A stretch of DNA of 47,405 nt, taken from contig JAOZLL010000007.1 in NCBI GenBank assembly GCA_029934835.1, forward strand, positions 1 to 47,405, read 5' to 3'. The stretch comes from Flavobacteriaceae bacterium. GTDB lineage: Bacteria > Bacteroidota > Bacteroidia > Flavobacteriales > Flavobacteriaceae. Under the pieces are notes generated by a model, which had not been told where the DNA came from, did no database searches, and saw only the letters and a list, made by a program, of their open reading frames with translations. Made by a program: the position numbers and the translations under genes. Below are positions 34,097 to 43,518 of the stretch, piece by piece; position 1 is the first letter of the stretch; each line of letters begins with the position of its first letter.

Positions 34097-36955
34097 TTAT
34101 TCTATAACTAATCGTTGTGTACTTATCCCTTTATTTGTTTCTATTCTAACAAAATACAATGCTGGACTTAAATCAGACACATTATAACTATTGTTCGCAT
34201 TTGTGTTAAACGACTTTACTAACTTGCCTGTTAGATCAAAAACACTAACTTTACTAGCTTTTGTATTAAGAATGAATATCTCTGAAGCAGGGTTTGGATA
34301 AATTGTTATAATATTCTGTAAAGCTTCAGTATCGACTGCTAAAACTACTTCTTGATTTCCAAAAATTTTAAATTCTCCTGGCTCTAAGTTTATTGGACTA
34401 GCCGTATTTGTTACATTAAATGATGTATCATCCATTAAGTTATACCATGTTCCTGTGTTAGGAAAATCTGGTATAATACCTTGTGCTGTTACATCAAAGT
34501 TTGCTAGGATTACTACATTCTTTAAATCAGAACTTGGTAGTGTAGTATCATAAATATATATACGTGGTGTTAGACTACCAGACTCTATTGTATAATCTCC
34601 TTCAAAAACATCCTCCTGTTGTTTTAAGGCATTGATTTTTGCCCAATCATTATATATTTGAGCTCGATCAGTATCTGCCAGCCAATCATTAACCCATTGC
34701 GGTTGTGGTTTAGTGGCTAATTTACAATCATAAGGAATCGTACTAGATTCATCATTATAAGAACCATCTGTACAAGTAAAGATGGAATTCTCCATACCTA
34801 ATTCACCAAAGTGCCAAATCATTTTTGGTCCTGGTATTGGAATAGTCACGGCACCCAAAGCCGACATTCTAGATAATGCTACTGCTAATTCTGTAACATT
34901 ATGACCTGAATTAGAGGTATTTCCATATTGTAGGTTTTTATACATCAAACGTTCTTCATCATGACTTTCGGCATAACCTACTAATCTTTTATCCGTAAAA
35001 CCATGACTTTCATATCCCATTCTGTCAAAGTTTTTATTGCCATTTTGTCCCATGGTTAATTCGTTATACGGATCTCCCATTTTTCCCCACATCATAATAC
35101 CTTTTCCTTCGCCTATTCTATAATTTGCCCACTGTTGCTCTTCATTATCTGCTCCTAAATGTTCAAATATCACATAATGTGTCGGGTCAACTGACCAAGA
35201 ATAATCTGCATATTCTTTGAGTATTGCTACTCTATCTGGTTGATATGAATTAGTACATCCTTCATCACCTTCACATTCTTGTGTAAATCCTTTGGTTAAA
35301 TCCCAACGGAATCCATCGATATGAAATTCTTCAATCCAATGTTTAATAACACGTTTTGTATAGGCTTTTGTCAAAGGTTGTTGATGGTTAAAATCAGAAC
35401 CAACACTATATGAATGTGTTGCTTCTTCATTGAAATATGGATTTTCAGAACTTGGTTCTCCCCAACCATCACCATCATCATCAACCATCCACATTCTATT
35501 CATTGGGTTGCGACCAAAGGCATGATTTAGGGCAATATCTAAAATAACTGCAATATCATTTTGATGACAAACATCAACCAGTTCTTTAAATTTATCAGCT
35601 GTACCGTAATACTTATCTAATGCCATGTGAAACGCAGGATTATAACCCCAACTTTCATTGCCTTCAAATTCCATTATGGGTAATAATTCAATAGCATTAA
35701 TATTCAAGTTTTTAAAATAGTCTATACGATCAATTAAATCTTGAAAATTACGATTGGCATCAAAATCTCTGATTAGGACTTCGTAAATCACTAAATCCTC
35801 TTTTTTAGGTTTTACAAAATTGGCCACTTGCCAATTATAGGCTGACTGTCCCGTTTGTAGTACCGTTACTTCTCTTTCTTGACCATCAGGATAAACAGGC
35901 ATATTTGGGTAAGAAACTGCAGGAATCCAAGGATCATCAAAGGGTGATAAAACTAGTGTTGAAAAAGGATCGGCTGTTTTGACCAATTCTGGTGAATCGT
36001 CAAGTGCTGTTTCTTCTGCAACCCAATATTGATAGGTATAAATTGTACCTGCTGTTAAACCAGTTAGTTCTAGCCAATACTTTCCAGTTGTAGCATCTTT
36101 TTTCATAGCATAACTAGCGGTAGGTTCCCAATTATTAAAACTACCCGAAACATAGACAAAATCTTTAAGAGGTGCATCTAGTACCAAAGTAGCTTTGGTT
36201 GAATCAGAAGCATTATAGTTAATTCCATCCTCTAGACCTGAAGGTAAACTTTGTGAGCTTGTATTATTAACTAATATGACAAATGATTTAGTTATACTTG
36301 AACTTCCTTGCGTAACCACCAAATCACAATATTGGTTTTCAGTTAAGTTTGTGAAATTATAACCGTTATAAAATGTTGTACCATTTTGAGTATGAACGCT
36401 TGAACCATTTGCAAATAATTCATAATCTGCTGGACCATTGGTATTTTGAGCAATAATTTGTGTACCTCCACCTGAGGCAACCAAAATAAAATCAACTGCA
36501 TTTGGATTGATCATCTGAACTTGAAATGCACCTACATTAAAGAAAAAATCTGTACATCCATTATCTTTAAGTTCTTCTGAGCCATCTTCACTACGAAATA
36601 CCATTCCCATTTTGGTTATTTCTGAAGCCTCTGTACTTGATAGACCATAATAAGTTTCTGGGACAAAGGTGATACTCCATAAACCGCCACCTATATCGGT
36701 CATTTCACCTACACCATCATCCAGTCCCCAATTACCTATAGTATGTTCCCAAGGATCTGCATCAGCTCCAACACCTGAATGTAGATACACTTTTGTTGGG
36801 CTACTAAACCCATTACAATCGGTATCACTACTATTTGTGTCAACGGTAATAGTTACTGATTGATCGACTTCCATTGGATCTGGATTTGTAACAACCGCTT
36901 GTCCCATACTGGATAGGGTAAATAAATATACTAATATTAGTAGAATTTTTTTCAT
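34097..36955 (-). CDS. Secreted GH13 alpha-amylase with T9SS sorting domain
   Basis: A 952-residue extracellular enzyme acting on starch-like alpha-glucans. A signal peptide (about 1-19) is followed by two N-terminal beta-domains; the second (VYVSGSFNNWEP, about 265-335) resembles a CBM48-type fold. The (beta/alpha)8 domain (about 380-790) has GFRWD (nucleophile D552), the acid/base E598 in FEHLG and D666 in ESHDEE. The final 70 residues (IYPNPASEIFIL to the end) are a type A C-terminal sorting domain, so it leaves the cell through type IX secretion. It lacks the lipoprotein signal of the classical SusG. It lies 112 bp behind the SusE-like gene, with a hairpin in the gap. Confidence 0.93.
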   Translation of the reverse strand: MKKILLILVYLFTLSSMGQAVVTNPDPMEVDQSVTITVDTNSSDTDCNGFSSPTKVYLHSGVGADADPWEHTIGNWGLDDGVGEMTDIGGGLWSITFVPETYYGLSSTEASEITKMGMVFRSEDGSEELKDNGCTDFFFNVGAFQVQMINPNAVDFILVASGGGTQIIAQNTNGPADYELFANGSSVHTQNGTTFYNGYNFTNLTENQYCDLVVTQGSSSITKSFVILVNNTSSQSLPSGLEDGINYNASDSTKATLVLDAPLKDFVYVSGSFNNWEPTASYAMKKDATTGKYWLELTGLTAGTIYTYQYWVAEETALDDSPELVKTADPFSTLVLSPFDDPWIPAVSYPNMPVYPDGQEREVTVLQTGQSAYNWQVANFVKPKKEDLVIYEVLIRDFDANRNFQDLIDRIDYFKNLNINAIELLPIMEFEGNESWGYNPAFHMALDKYYGTADKFKELVDVCHQNDIAVILDIALNHAFGRNPMNRMWMVDDDGDGWGEPSSENPYFNEEATHSYSVGSDFNHQQPLTKAYTKRVIKHWIEEFHIDGFRWDLTKGFTQECEGDEGCTNSYQPDRVAILKEYADYSWSVDPTHYVIFEHLGADNEEQQWANYRIGEGKGIMMWGKMGDPYNELTMGQNGNKNFDRMGYESHGFTDKRLVGYAESHDEERLMYKNLQYGNTSNSGHNVTELAVALSRMSALGAVTIPIPGPKMIWHFGELGMENSIFTCTDGSYNDESSTIPYDCKLATKPQPQWVNDWLADTDRAQIYNDWAKINALKQQEDVFEGDYTIESGSLTPRIYIYDTTLPSSDLKNVVILANFDVTAQGIIPDFPNTGTWYNLMDDTSFNVTNTASPINLEPGEFKIFGNQEVVLAVDTEALQNIITIYPNPASEIFILNTKASKVSVFDLTGKLVKSFNTNANNSYNVSDLSPALYFVRIETNKGISTQRLVIE

Positions 36956-37006
36956 TTTTTGATTATTTTAGGTGTGTAAATATAGTATTTTCATCCTTTT
37001 ATAAAG

Positions 37007-37047
37007 AATAAATCTGTACTTAACAAAAAGTTAAGTACAGATTTATT
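37007..37047 (-). terminator. 18-bp hairpin between SusE-like and amylase genes
   Basis: AATAAATCTGTACTTAAC and its exact complement flank an AAAAA loop. On the minus strand it follows the SusE-like stop by about 20 bp. The T content after the stem is only moderate (TTATTCTTTAT), so it may act as a partial terminator or 3'-end stabiliser for the susCDE messenger. Confidence 0.7.
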
Positions 37048-37067
37048 AGTTAAATTATATTAATAAC

Positions 37068-38396
37068 CTACCAAGCATAAAGATTGATAGTTGGTGGAGT
37101 AACTGCAAAATTAACTTCTACATTATATGTCCCTGCAACTACAGGAATATCTGATCCACCTTCTTCAAGTGTTCCATCATTACCAGTATCACCATAATTT
37201 AAACCCCATGCATCATTTTGTCTTACTTTAATAAAACCATCAACTAGTGTGATTCCATTAACATAATAAGTTCCTTCATTAATACCAAAGTCTGGAGTGA
37301 ATTTAGTGTCTGGGCCATCCCAAGAATTTGGAGTAGCATTACCAACAAGACCCCAAACATCCATCTGCTCGAGAGTATACTCATTATCATTTAAATCTAA
37401 TGTAACTAGATAATGACCTGCAGTCACTGCAATATCTGCTCCACCACTTTCTAAAGTACCGTCAACGCCATCATCACCTAAATTAACTCCCCAATCGTTG
37501 TTAAATCTAAATTTGATAAAACCATCAGTAATTGTAATTACGCCTTTCCAATTATCTTGATAAGAGTTATATTGTAATTTAAAATCAGGTAATGTACCCC
37601 ATCCATTTGCAGTTCCATCTCCAACAAGACCCCAAGTAAATGGTTCCATTGTCCAAGTTAAATCATTTAGATTAAACATTATTTTATAGGTTCCTGCAGT
37701 TACAGGGATATCAGATCCACCTTCTTCTAATGAACCATCATTGTCTGTATCACCATAATTTAGCGTCCATGAATTATCTTGTCTAAATTTAATCATACCA
37801 TCACGTAAAGTTACATAAGCTACATGTAAACCTGGCGTATCAGTTGTATAGAAAGGTAAATCAGGAATATTTGGGTTACCCCAAGATCCTGGTGTTGCAC
37901 TTCCCACAACTCCCCAATTTGTAGATAAATCTAATAATGAAGAATAGGCTGTTACATTTAAAGTAACAGGTTCAGAATTCATGGTTTGAAAATCACTCAA
38001 TCTAGTTTGAACCATTACAGCAATATCGGTTGCAACATCTGTTTCAACACCCAATGATAACAATTTACTATTTAAGGTCCCTTCTGTAAAGGTTTTAGAC
38101 ATATCTGTTCCAACAGGTATTGTTTGTGCTGTACTAAAATCTCCACCTACAAAATCTAATAAAATTTTATAAGTAGGTGCTGCATTAAAACCAAATTCTG
38201 GTTCTGTCCAAGATACTGTAACCGCATCATCAGCCATGGTGTCTTCAGTTAAAACAACTGAATCAATTGACAGACTAACAACTGTGTTAGCATCTGGATT
38301 AAGTTCGATTAATTCTTTTTCTTCACAAGCTCCTAATATCAGAAGAAAGCTCAGCAAGAAAATTGACTTGTTTACTATATTTTTCATGTTGTTCAT
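37068..38396 (-). CDS. SusE/SusF-like outer-membrane glucan-binding lipoprotein
   Basis: A 442-residue surface lipoprotein (lipobox ILGAC). The N-terminal region resembles the SusE Ig-like domain. Three tandem modules of about 95 residues follow, each opening with WG(L/V)VGxxTxxxW and containing IKFRxxxxWxxNxG and LExGGxDI. These are the SusE/F-type starch-binding modules, with conserved Trp and Asn for sugar contact. The start at 38396 is 3 bp after susD; an ATG three codons later is also possible. It probably captures alpha-glucan and passes it to SusCD. Confidence 0.88.
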   Translation of the reverse strand: MNNMKNIVNKSIFLLSFLLILGACEEKELIELNPDANTVVSLSIDSVVLTEDTMADDAVTVSWTEPEFGFNAAPTYKILLDFVGGDFSTAQTIPVGTDMSKTFTEGTLNSKLLSLGVETDVATDIAVMVQTRLSDFQTMNSEPVTLNVTAYSSLLDLSTNWGVVGSATPGSWGNPNIPDLPFYTTDTPGLHVAYVTLRDGMIKFRQDNSWTLNYGDTDNDGSLEEGGSDIPVTAGTYKIMFNLNDLTWTMEPFTWGLVGDGTANGWGTLPDFKLQYNSYQDNWKGVITITDGFIKFRFNNDWGVNLGDDGVDGTLESGGADIAVTAGHYLVTLDLNDNEYTLEQMDVWGLVGNATPNSWDGPDTKFTPDFGINEGTYYVNGITLVDGFIKVRQNDAWGLNYGDTGNDGTLEEGGSDIPVVAGTYNVEVNFAVTPPTINLYAW

Positions 38397-38399
38397 ATA

Positions 38400-40289
38400 T
38401 TAATAACCTGAATTTTGAGTCAGGTTAGGATTAACTGATAATACATTTGTTGGTAACGGGAATATATTTAAATGATCTGATACCGATACACCATCTTGAG
38501 CATTACCTTTAAATGGCCACATATAAGAATCAGTTGTAAAGTAACTATAACGTATTAAATCTGTACGTCTTTGTCCTTCCCAATATAATTCTTTTGCTCG
38601 TTCATTAATTATAAATTCTTCATTAACATCTCCACTTGTAATATTTCCACTATTGCTTCCATAAGCTCTTTCACGTAATTCGTTTATCTTATTTGTGGCT
38701 GTTCCAAGATCTCCACCACCACCGTTTACAACGGCTTCAGCATAATTCAAATAGATTTCTGCTAAACGGATAATTGGTAAATCTGTATCTGCAAAATTAT
38801 CAGAATCACTTCCATCATTACCAGAAGAATCAATATTTCTAAATTTGCTTACTGCAAAACCATCACCAAATTGAGCCATGTCTTCAATCTCTAAATTTTG
38901 TCCTTCTGAATGGAACATTCCACGTTTATCACTTGAAAATGGTGCCAATGTATAAGTTAAGGCATCAATATCTAAGGTAATATAATAAGTACCTGTGCTT
39001 GGTATTACAATATTTGTTCCTCCAGATTCTAACGTATTATCAGCATCATTATCTCCATAATTCTGTCCCCAATCTTCATTAAAACGGAATTTTATTTCTC
39101 CTGCTACTAATTCAGCATAAATTGCATATTGGTCTGTTGTAGTCTCAAACATTTCCATATCAGGTCCACCCCATTCGTTTGGTGTTGCACTACCTACAAG
39201 TCCCCAATCACTTTGTGTTCCTAAAGCAGCATTTAAAGCATCAATATCAACAGCAAATTGATTGACTAGGTTTTTAGTTGTGCGTAGTCCAAACCAACCA
39301 CCATTAATCCCGAAATCATCAGGGTTCATTGAACCACCAACTGAAGCATGAATTAAAAAAGTAGTACCACCATAAGTTTGTGAATGCATACCATCAAAAT
39401 TTAAAGCAAAAATAAATTCATTTTGCGCACCATTTGTATCATTATCTGCCAAAAATAATTCATCATAAGCTGTCCCGTTTCCATTAGCATCGTTAGTATT
39501 AATACTATAAGATGAATTCATTACTCTCTCTGAATATGTAACACAATCAGTATATCTTGATATTCCTGTCCATACATCAGCATTGAGATACAATCTAGAC
39601 AATAATGCCCAAGATGCTACTCTATCAACACGACCATATTCGTTAGATCCACTTTCTTTTAAAATATCTTGGATTTCTAATAATTCTGATTCAACAAAAT
39701 TAAAAATCTCTACACGATTGCTTTGTGTTGGTAAATCTGATGTAACTACGGTTACTAAAGGTACATTTGCATATAAATCTATAAGATTATAATAGGCATA
39801 TGCTCTAATAAAACGTGCTTCAGCAATAAAAGCAATAACTTCATCATCAGTATTTAGTGCCTCTGCATTTTCAATAAAAGCATTAGAAAACGATACTACT
39901 TGTGCTAATCTATAATACATAGCATCTGTAAAATCATTACCTGCTGCCCAATACATACCATGTAAATCTTGCAAACCGGCATCTCCCCATGCAACAACTG
40001 CATTATCTGTTGTTAATTCATTCAAGTTAAATAACATACGAGTAAACTGAGAAAAACCTTCATCAATATCTGAAATATCTGGATCACCTGCAGGTCCTCT
40101 TTGTCCAGTTAAAGCCAAACTTGCATATACTTTAGCCAAAGCTCCTTTTGCTTCTGCTGCATTTGCAAAAACATTTTCTTCAGTAAAACTGTCTGGATCA
40201 ATAGGTAATTGGTCTAAATCTTTATGACAAGACATCACCATTAGCGTGATCACCGAAAGAATTACTATTTTGTTAATAATATTTTTCAT
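38400..40289 (-). CDS. susD: SusD-family glucan-binding lipoprotein with inserted SusE-type module
   Basis: A 629-residue lipoprotein (lipobox VMSC) that forms the lid of the SusC channel. SusD hallmarks are the N-terminal DLDQLP, the TPR-like helices (FIAEARFIRAYAYYNLIDLY) and the C-terminal INELRERAYG and RAKELYWEGQRRTDLIR. Residues about 360-450 are an insertion, WGLVGSATPNEW to TYTLAPF, closely like the modules of the neighbouring SusE-like protein. Classical SusD is about 550 residues without it. The insertion sits in the loop before the conserved DKRGMF segment. The gap to susC is 16 bp. Confidence 0.93.
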   Translation of the reverse strand: MKNIINKIVILSVITLMVMSCHKDLDQLPIDPDSFTEENVFANAAEAKGALAKVYASLALTGQRGPAGDPDISDIDEGFSQFTRMLFNLNELTTDNAVVAWGDAGLQDLHGMYWAAGNDFTDAMYYRLAQVVSFSNAFIENAEALNTDDEVIAFIAEARFIRAYAYYNLIDLYANVPLVTVVTSDLPTQSNRVEIFNFVESELLEIQDILKESGSNEYGRVDRVASWALLSRLYLNADVWTGISRYTDCVTYSERVMNSSYSINTNDANGNGTAYDELFLADNDTNGAQNEFIFALNFDGMHSQTYGGTTFLIHASVGGSMNPDDFGINGGWFGLRTTKNLVNQFAVDIDALNAALGTQSDWGLVGSATPNEWGGPDMEMFETTTDQYAIYAELVAGEIKFRFNEDWGQNYGDNDADNTLESGGTNIVIPSTGTYYITLDIDALTYTLAPFSSDKRGMFHSEGQNLEIEDMAQFGDGFAVSKFRNIDSSGNDGSDSDNFADTDLPIIRLAEIYLNYAEAVVNGGGGDLGTATNKINELRERAYGSNSGNITSGDVNEEFIINERAKELYWEGQRRTDLIRYSYFTTDSYMWPFKGNAQDGVSVSDHLNIFPLPTNVLSVNPNLTQNSGY

Positions 40290-40305
40290 TATTCTTATTT
40301 TTTTA

Positions 40306-43233
40306 TTAAAAATCTAAATTAAATCCGAAAGTAAATATTCGTGGTCTAGGATAAAAATTATTATCTATTCCTCCACTAAGTTCAGGATCTAAACCTGAAT
40401 ATTTAGTAAACGTGGCTACGTTTTGTACTGTCCCAAAAACTCTAACATCTGCACTTTTCAAGAAATCAGGAAAACTCACTCCTAAAGTAATATTATCTAT
40501 CTTAATAAAAGATGCATCAGTAACATAATGATCACTTAACAGATTAGTTTCTGAATCAGTCTGAAATCCTGTATCAAAATAATCTGTATGTATATTACTT
40601 AAAAATGGATAAGTCGTCAAATCTGAAGGAACTCCTCTACTTGAAGCAATATTGTTATAAATATAATTTCCAATATTTGCTCTACTAGTAACAGAGAAAT
40701 CCACATTATCTACTTTTAAAGTAGTACTTAATCCCATTTGAATATCAGCCATTGGATCTTTGTAATAATATTTATCATTGTTGTTGATAATGCCATCATC
40801 GTTTCTATCAACATATACACCTTCAATTGGTTTTCCATCTTCATCATATACTTGCTGATATACATAGAAACTATAAGGTGTTTCACCTTCTAAATGGCTT
40901 TGAACAGTATTCCCTACACCACCTTCAATACCTCCTGTAGATTGCTCAAATGGCATATAGGTTACTTCATTATCATTAAAAGCAATATTATAGTTAAGAT
41001 TCCAATTTACATTATCACTTTGCACTACAATACCATTTAATTCAAACTCGATACCTCTATTGACCATATCACCTACATTTTTCTCTACACGATTTGAAAA
41101 ATTGGTAAAAGGATCGACTAATGCCCAAATTATTAAATCTTTGGTTTCTTTTTGATAGACATTTACAGATCCTGACAAGCGTCTATTAAACAAACTGTAA
41201 TCTAGACCTATGTTGGTTGTTCTACCAACTTCCCAACGCAAATCTTTATTGATTCGTTCGGGTCTATAGGTTTGATAAAAAGAAGGAATATCTCCTGTTT
41301 CATACCCAAATTGGTATTCTGCAGTAGAAGTACTACCATTATATCTTGTTAAAAATCTATAAGGAGCTAATCCATTTACATTTCCTACTTCTCCATAACC
41401 TACTCTTAGTTTTAATTCATCAAATTTTGAATTATCCATAAAAGCCTCTTCATGAATATTCCAAGCCAAAGCCGCAGAAGGGAATAAGCCCCATCTATTA
41501 TTAGGATTTAATTTAGAAGAAGCATCTGTTCTAAGCGAAGCAGTTAAAAGATATTTATTATTAAATTTATACTTTAATCTTCCGAAATATGAAATTAAGA
41601 CATCTTTTGATAAATCAATAGTCTCATAGTCATTTCCTTGTTGAAAATTCCAATCATCATAACTAAAATCATCTGGGCTAAAGGATTGATATGAATAACC
41701 TGCCAATATTTTTATATTGTGTTTTTCAAGATCTTTTGAATACGTAAGATAAGTATCTAGAAGCTTATTATCTCTCTTATTTTTGTAAGTGTCATGTGTA
41801 CCTATCCAACCTGTATTAGTTGAAGCATATACTTCTGATATTATCTTACCACCATTACTTTTTGATTTATCTAGACCTAAATTTAATGTTGCAGTAACAT
41901 CAGAAAAGAAATGTAATTTATAATCAATTTTTGCATTAGCAATAGTTCTATTGACAAAAGAAAAATCTTTATACTGATTTAATTTAGCAAGAGGATTTGC
42001 TGGCGATAAACTATTTGGGTTTCCAGATATTGGGTCAATCCAAGTATAATAGCCACCATATTCAGACATTCCACTATAAACTGGTTGTGTTGGATCAAAA
42101 GCTATAGCAGCACCTATGGCTTCACGATTAGCAAATTCATTTTCAACATACATTATTCTAGCATCTATCCCAATAGTCAAATGATCATCTAACAAACTAG
42201 GCTTTAAGCTAATAGAAGCAGTAGTTCTCTCAAAATTATCATTTTTTAAAATTCCATCCTGATTCGAATAACCTACAGACGCTCTTAAAGGAATGCCAAA
42301 AGCACTACCTGTTGCACTTAAATTATGTTCTGTTCCTGCAGCAGCTTTATAAATCTCTTTTTGCCAATCAGTTTCTGCATTACCTAACATCGCTATTGTA
42401 GCAGCATCTTCTGTTGCCATTACTACTTCTCTAAACTCTTCAGCATCCATCATTTCCACCATTTTATAGGGACGATAAAAGGAAGATTTGGTGCCAAAAT
42501 TAAAAGTAAAATCTTTGTCCTTCCCTTTTTTTGTGGTAATCATAACCACTCCATTTGCTGCACGTGAACCGTATATTGCAGTAGCAGAAGCATCTTTTAA
42601 AATAACCATACTCTCAATATCATTAGGATTAATAACATCTAGAATATTTCTTGACCCGCCAACTCCTTCATTACCTAACGGAATTCCATTAACTACATAT
42701 AATGGTGAATTTGTTAAGCTAAGTGAACTTAATCCACGAATATTTATAGTCCCTCCTTCTCCAGGAGCTCCACTTGGTGCTGTCACAGTAACTCCTGCAA
42801 TCTTCCCTGTAATTAAATCTTGAGCAGAAGATACAGAACCTTTGTTAAAATCTTTAGTTGTTACTTTGTTAACTGAGCCTGTCATATCCTCTTTTTTAGC
42901 GGTACCATACCCAATAACAATAACTTCATCCAGAGATTCTGCACTTTCTAATAAAGCCACATTAATAGTATTCGAAGTAACGGATACTGTTTGTGTCATA
43001 TATCCCATATAGGAAAACTCCAACACACTAGCATCTTTTACATTATCAATCATGTACTTACCGTCAAAATCGGTAGTAGTACCTTGTTGAGTTCCTTGAA
43101 TCTGAATACTTACACCTGGTAAAGGATCACCAGATGATTGCTCTGTTACTGTACCACTTACGGTGCGTTGTGCCACCATAAGCATTGGAATCAAGAATAA
43201 GATACTTACAATAAATAATCTTAATTTGTTCAT
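40306..43233 (-). CDS. susC: SusC-family TonB-dependent transporter
   Basis: A 975-residue outer-membrane receptor. After the signal peptide (ending near VAQ) comes the carboxypeptidase-like domain (RTVSGTVTEQSSGDPLPGVS), then the TonB box region DEVIVIGYGTAKKEDMTGSV, the plug (GKIAGVTV to SAIYGSRAANGVVMITTK) and a 22-strand barrel ending in aromatic F (GFNLDF). It imports maltodextrins across the outer membrane with SusD as its lid. It is the first gene of the minus-strand sus operon and diverges from the LacI-type regulator. Confidence 0.95.
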   Translation of the reverse strand: MNKLRLFIVSILFLIPMLMVAQRTVSGTVTEQSSGDPLPGVSIQIQGTQQGTTTDFDGKYMIDNVKDASVLEFSYMGYMTQTVSVTSNTINVALLESAESLDEVIVIGYGTAKKEDMTGSVNKVTTKDFNKGSVSSAQDLITGKIAGVTVTAPSGAPGEGGTINIRGLSSLSLTNSPLYVVNGIPLGNEGVGGSRNILDVINPNDIESMVILKDASATAIYGSRAANGVVMITTKKGKDKDFTFNFGTKSSFYRPYKMVEMMDAEEFREVVMATEDAATIAMLGNAETDWQKEIYKAAAGTEHNLSATGSAFGIPLRASVGYSNQDGILKNDNFERTTASISLKPSLLDDHLTIGIDARIMYVENEFANREAIGAAIAFDPTQPVYSGMSEYGGYYTWIDPISGNPNSLSPANPLAKLNQYKDFSFVNRTIANAKIDYKLHFFSDVTATLNLGLDKSKSNGGKIISEVYASTNTGWIGTHDTYKNKRDNKLLDTYLTYSKDLEKHNIKILAGYSYQSFSPDDFSYDDWNFQQGNDYETIDLSKDVLISYFGRLKYKFNNKYLLTASLRTDASSKLNPNNRWGLFPSAALAWNIHEEAFMDNSKFDELKLRVGYGEVGNVNGLAPYRFLTRYNGSTSTAEYQFGYETGDIPSFYQTYRPERINKDLRWEVGRTTNIGLDYSLFNRRLSGSVNVYQKETKDLIIWALVDPFTNFSNRVEKNVGDMVNRGIEFELNGIVVQSDNVNWNLNYNIAFNDNEVTYMPFEQSTGGIEGGVGNTVQSHLEGETPYSFYVYQQVYDEDGKPIEGVYVDRNDDGIINNNDKYYYKDPMADIQMGLSTTLKVDNVDFSVTSRANIGNYIYNNIASSRGVPSDLTTYPFLSNIHTDYFDTGFQTDSETNLLSDHYVTDASFIKIDNITLGVSFPDFLKSADVRVFGTVQNVATFTKYSGLDPELSGGIDNNFYPRPRIFTFGFNLDF

Positions 43234-43431
43234 TTGATCATTTGTTTAATATTATTAATAAATAAAACTTTCATTGATTTATTGATTATACTTTTATAAA
43301 TCAATTAGTTACATCTTTTTTTCTTTATGTAATAGCTGTTTTTTTTTGAAAATTAAACAATAAGCTTAACATTCACATTTCACAGGGTTAAAATTAAGAT
43401 AATATTGGTATTAAGAAACTGACAAATAACA

Positions 43432-43456
43432 GTTTTCGCTACGAAAACGTTTTCGT
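43432..43456. promoter_or_regulatory. LacI-type operator between susC and the regulator gene
   Basis: ACGAAAACGTTTTCGT (43441-43456) is a perfect 16-bp palindrome with the central CG typical of LacI/GalR operators. A third half-site GTTTTCG (43432-43438) precedes it, giving alternating half-sites spaced for overlapping dyads. It lies 63 bp before the LacI-type gene and 208 bp before susC, so both divergent transcripts could be controlled. Confidence 0.8.
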
Positions 43457-43518
43457 GTTAAAAACTTTTTGTATTTTGTGAAACAGATTTTAATACTATT
43501 TTATCATTAAATGTTAGG

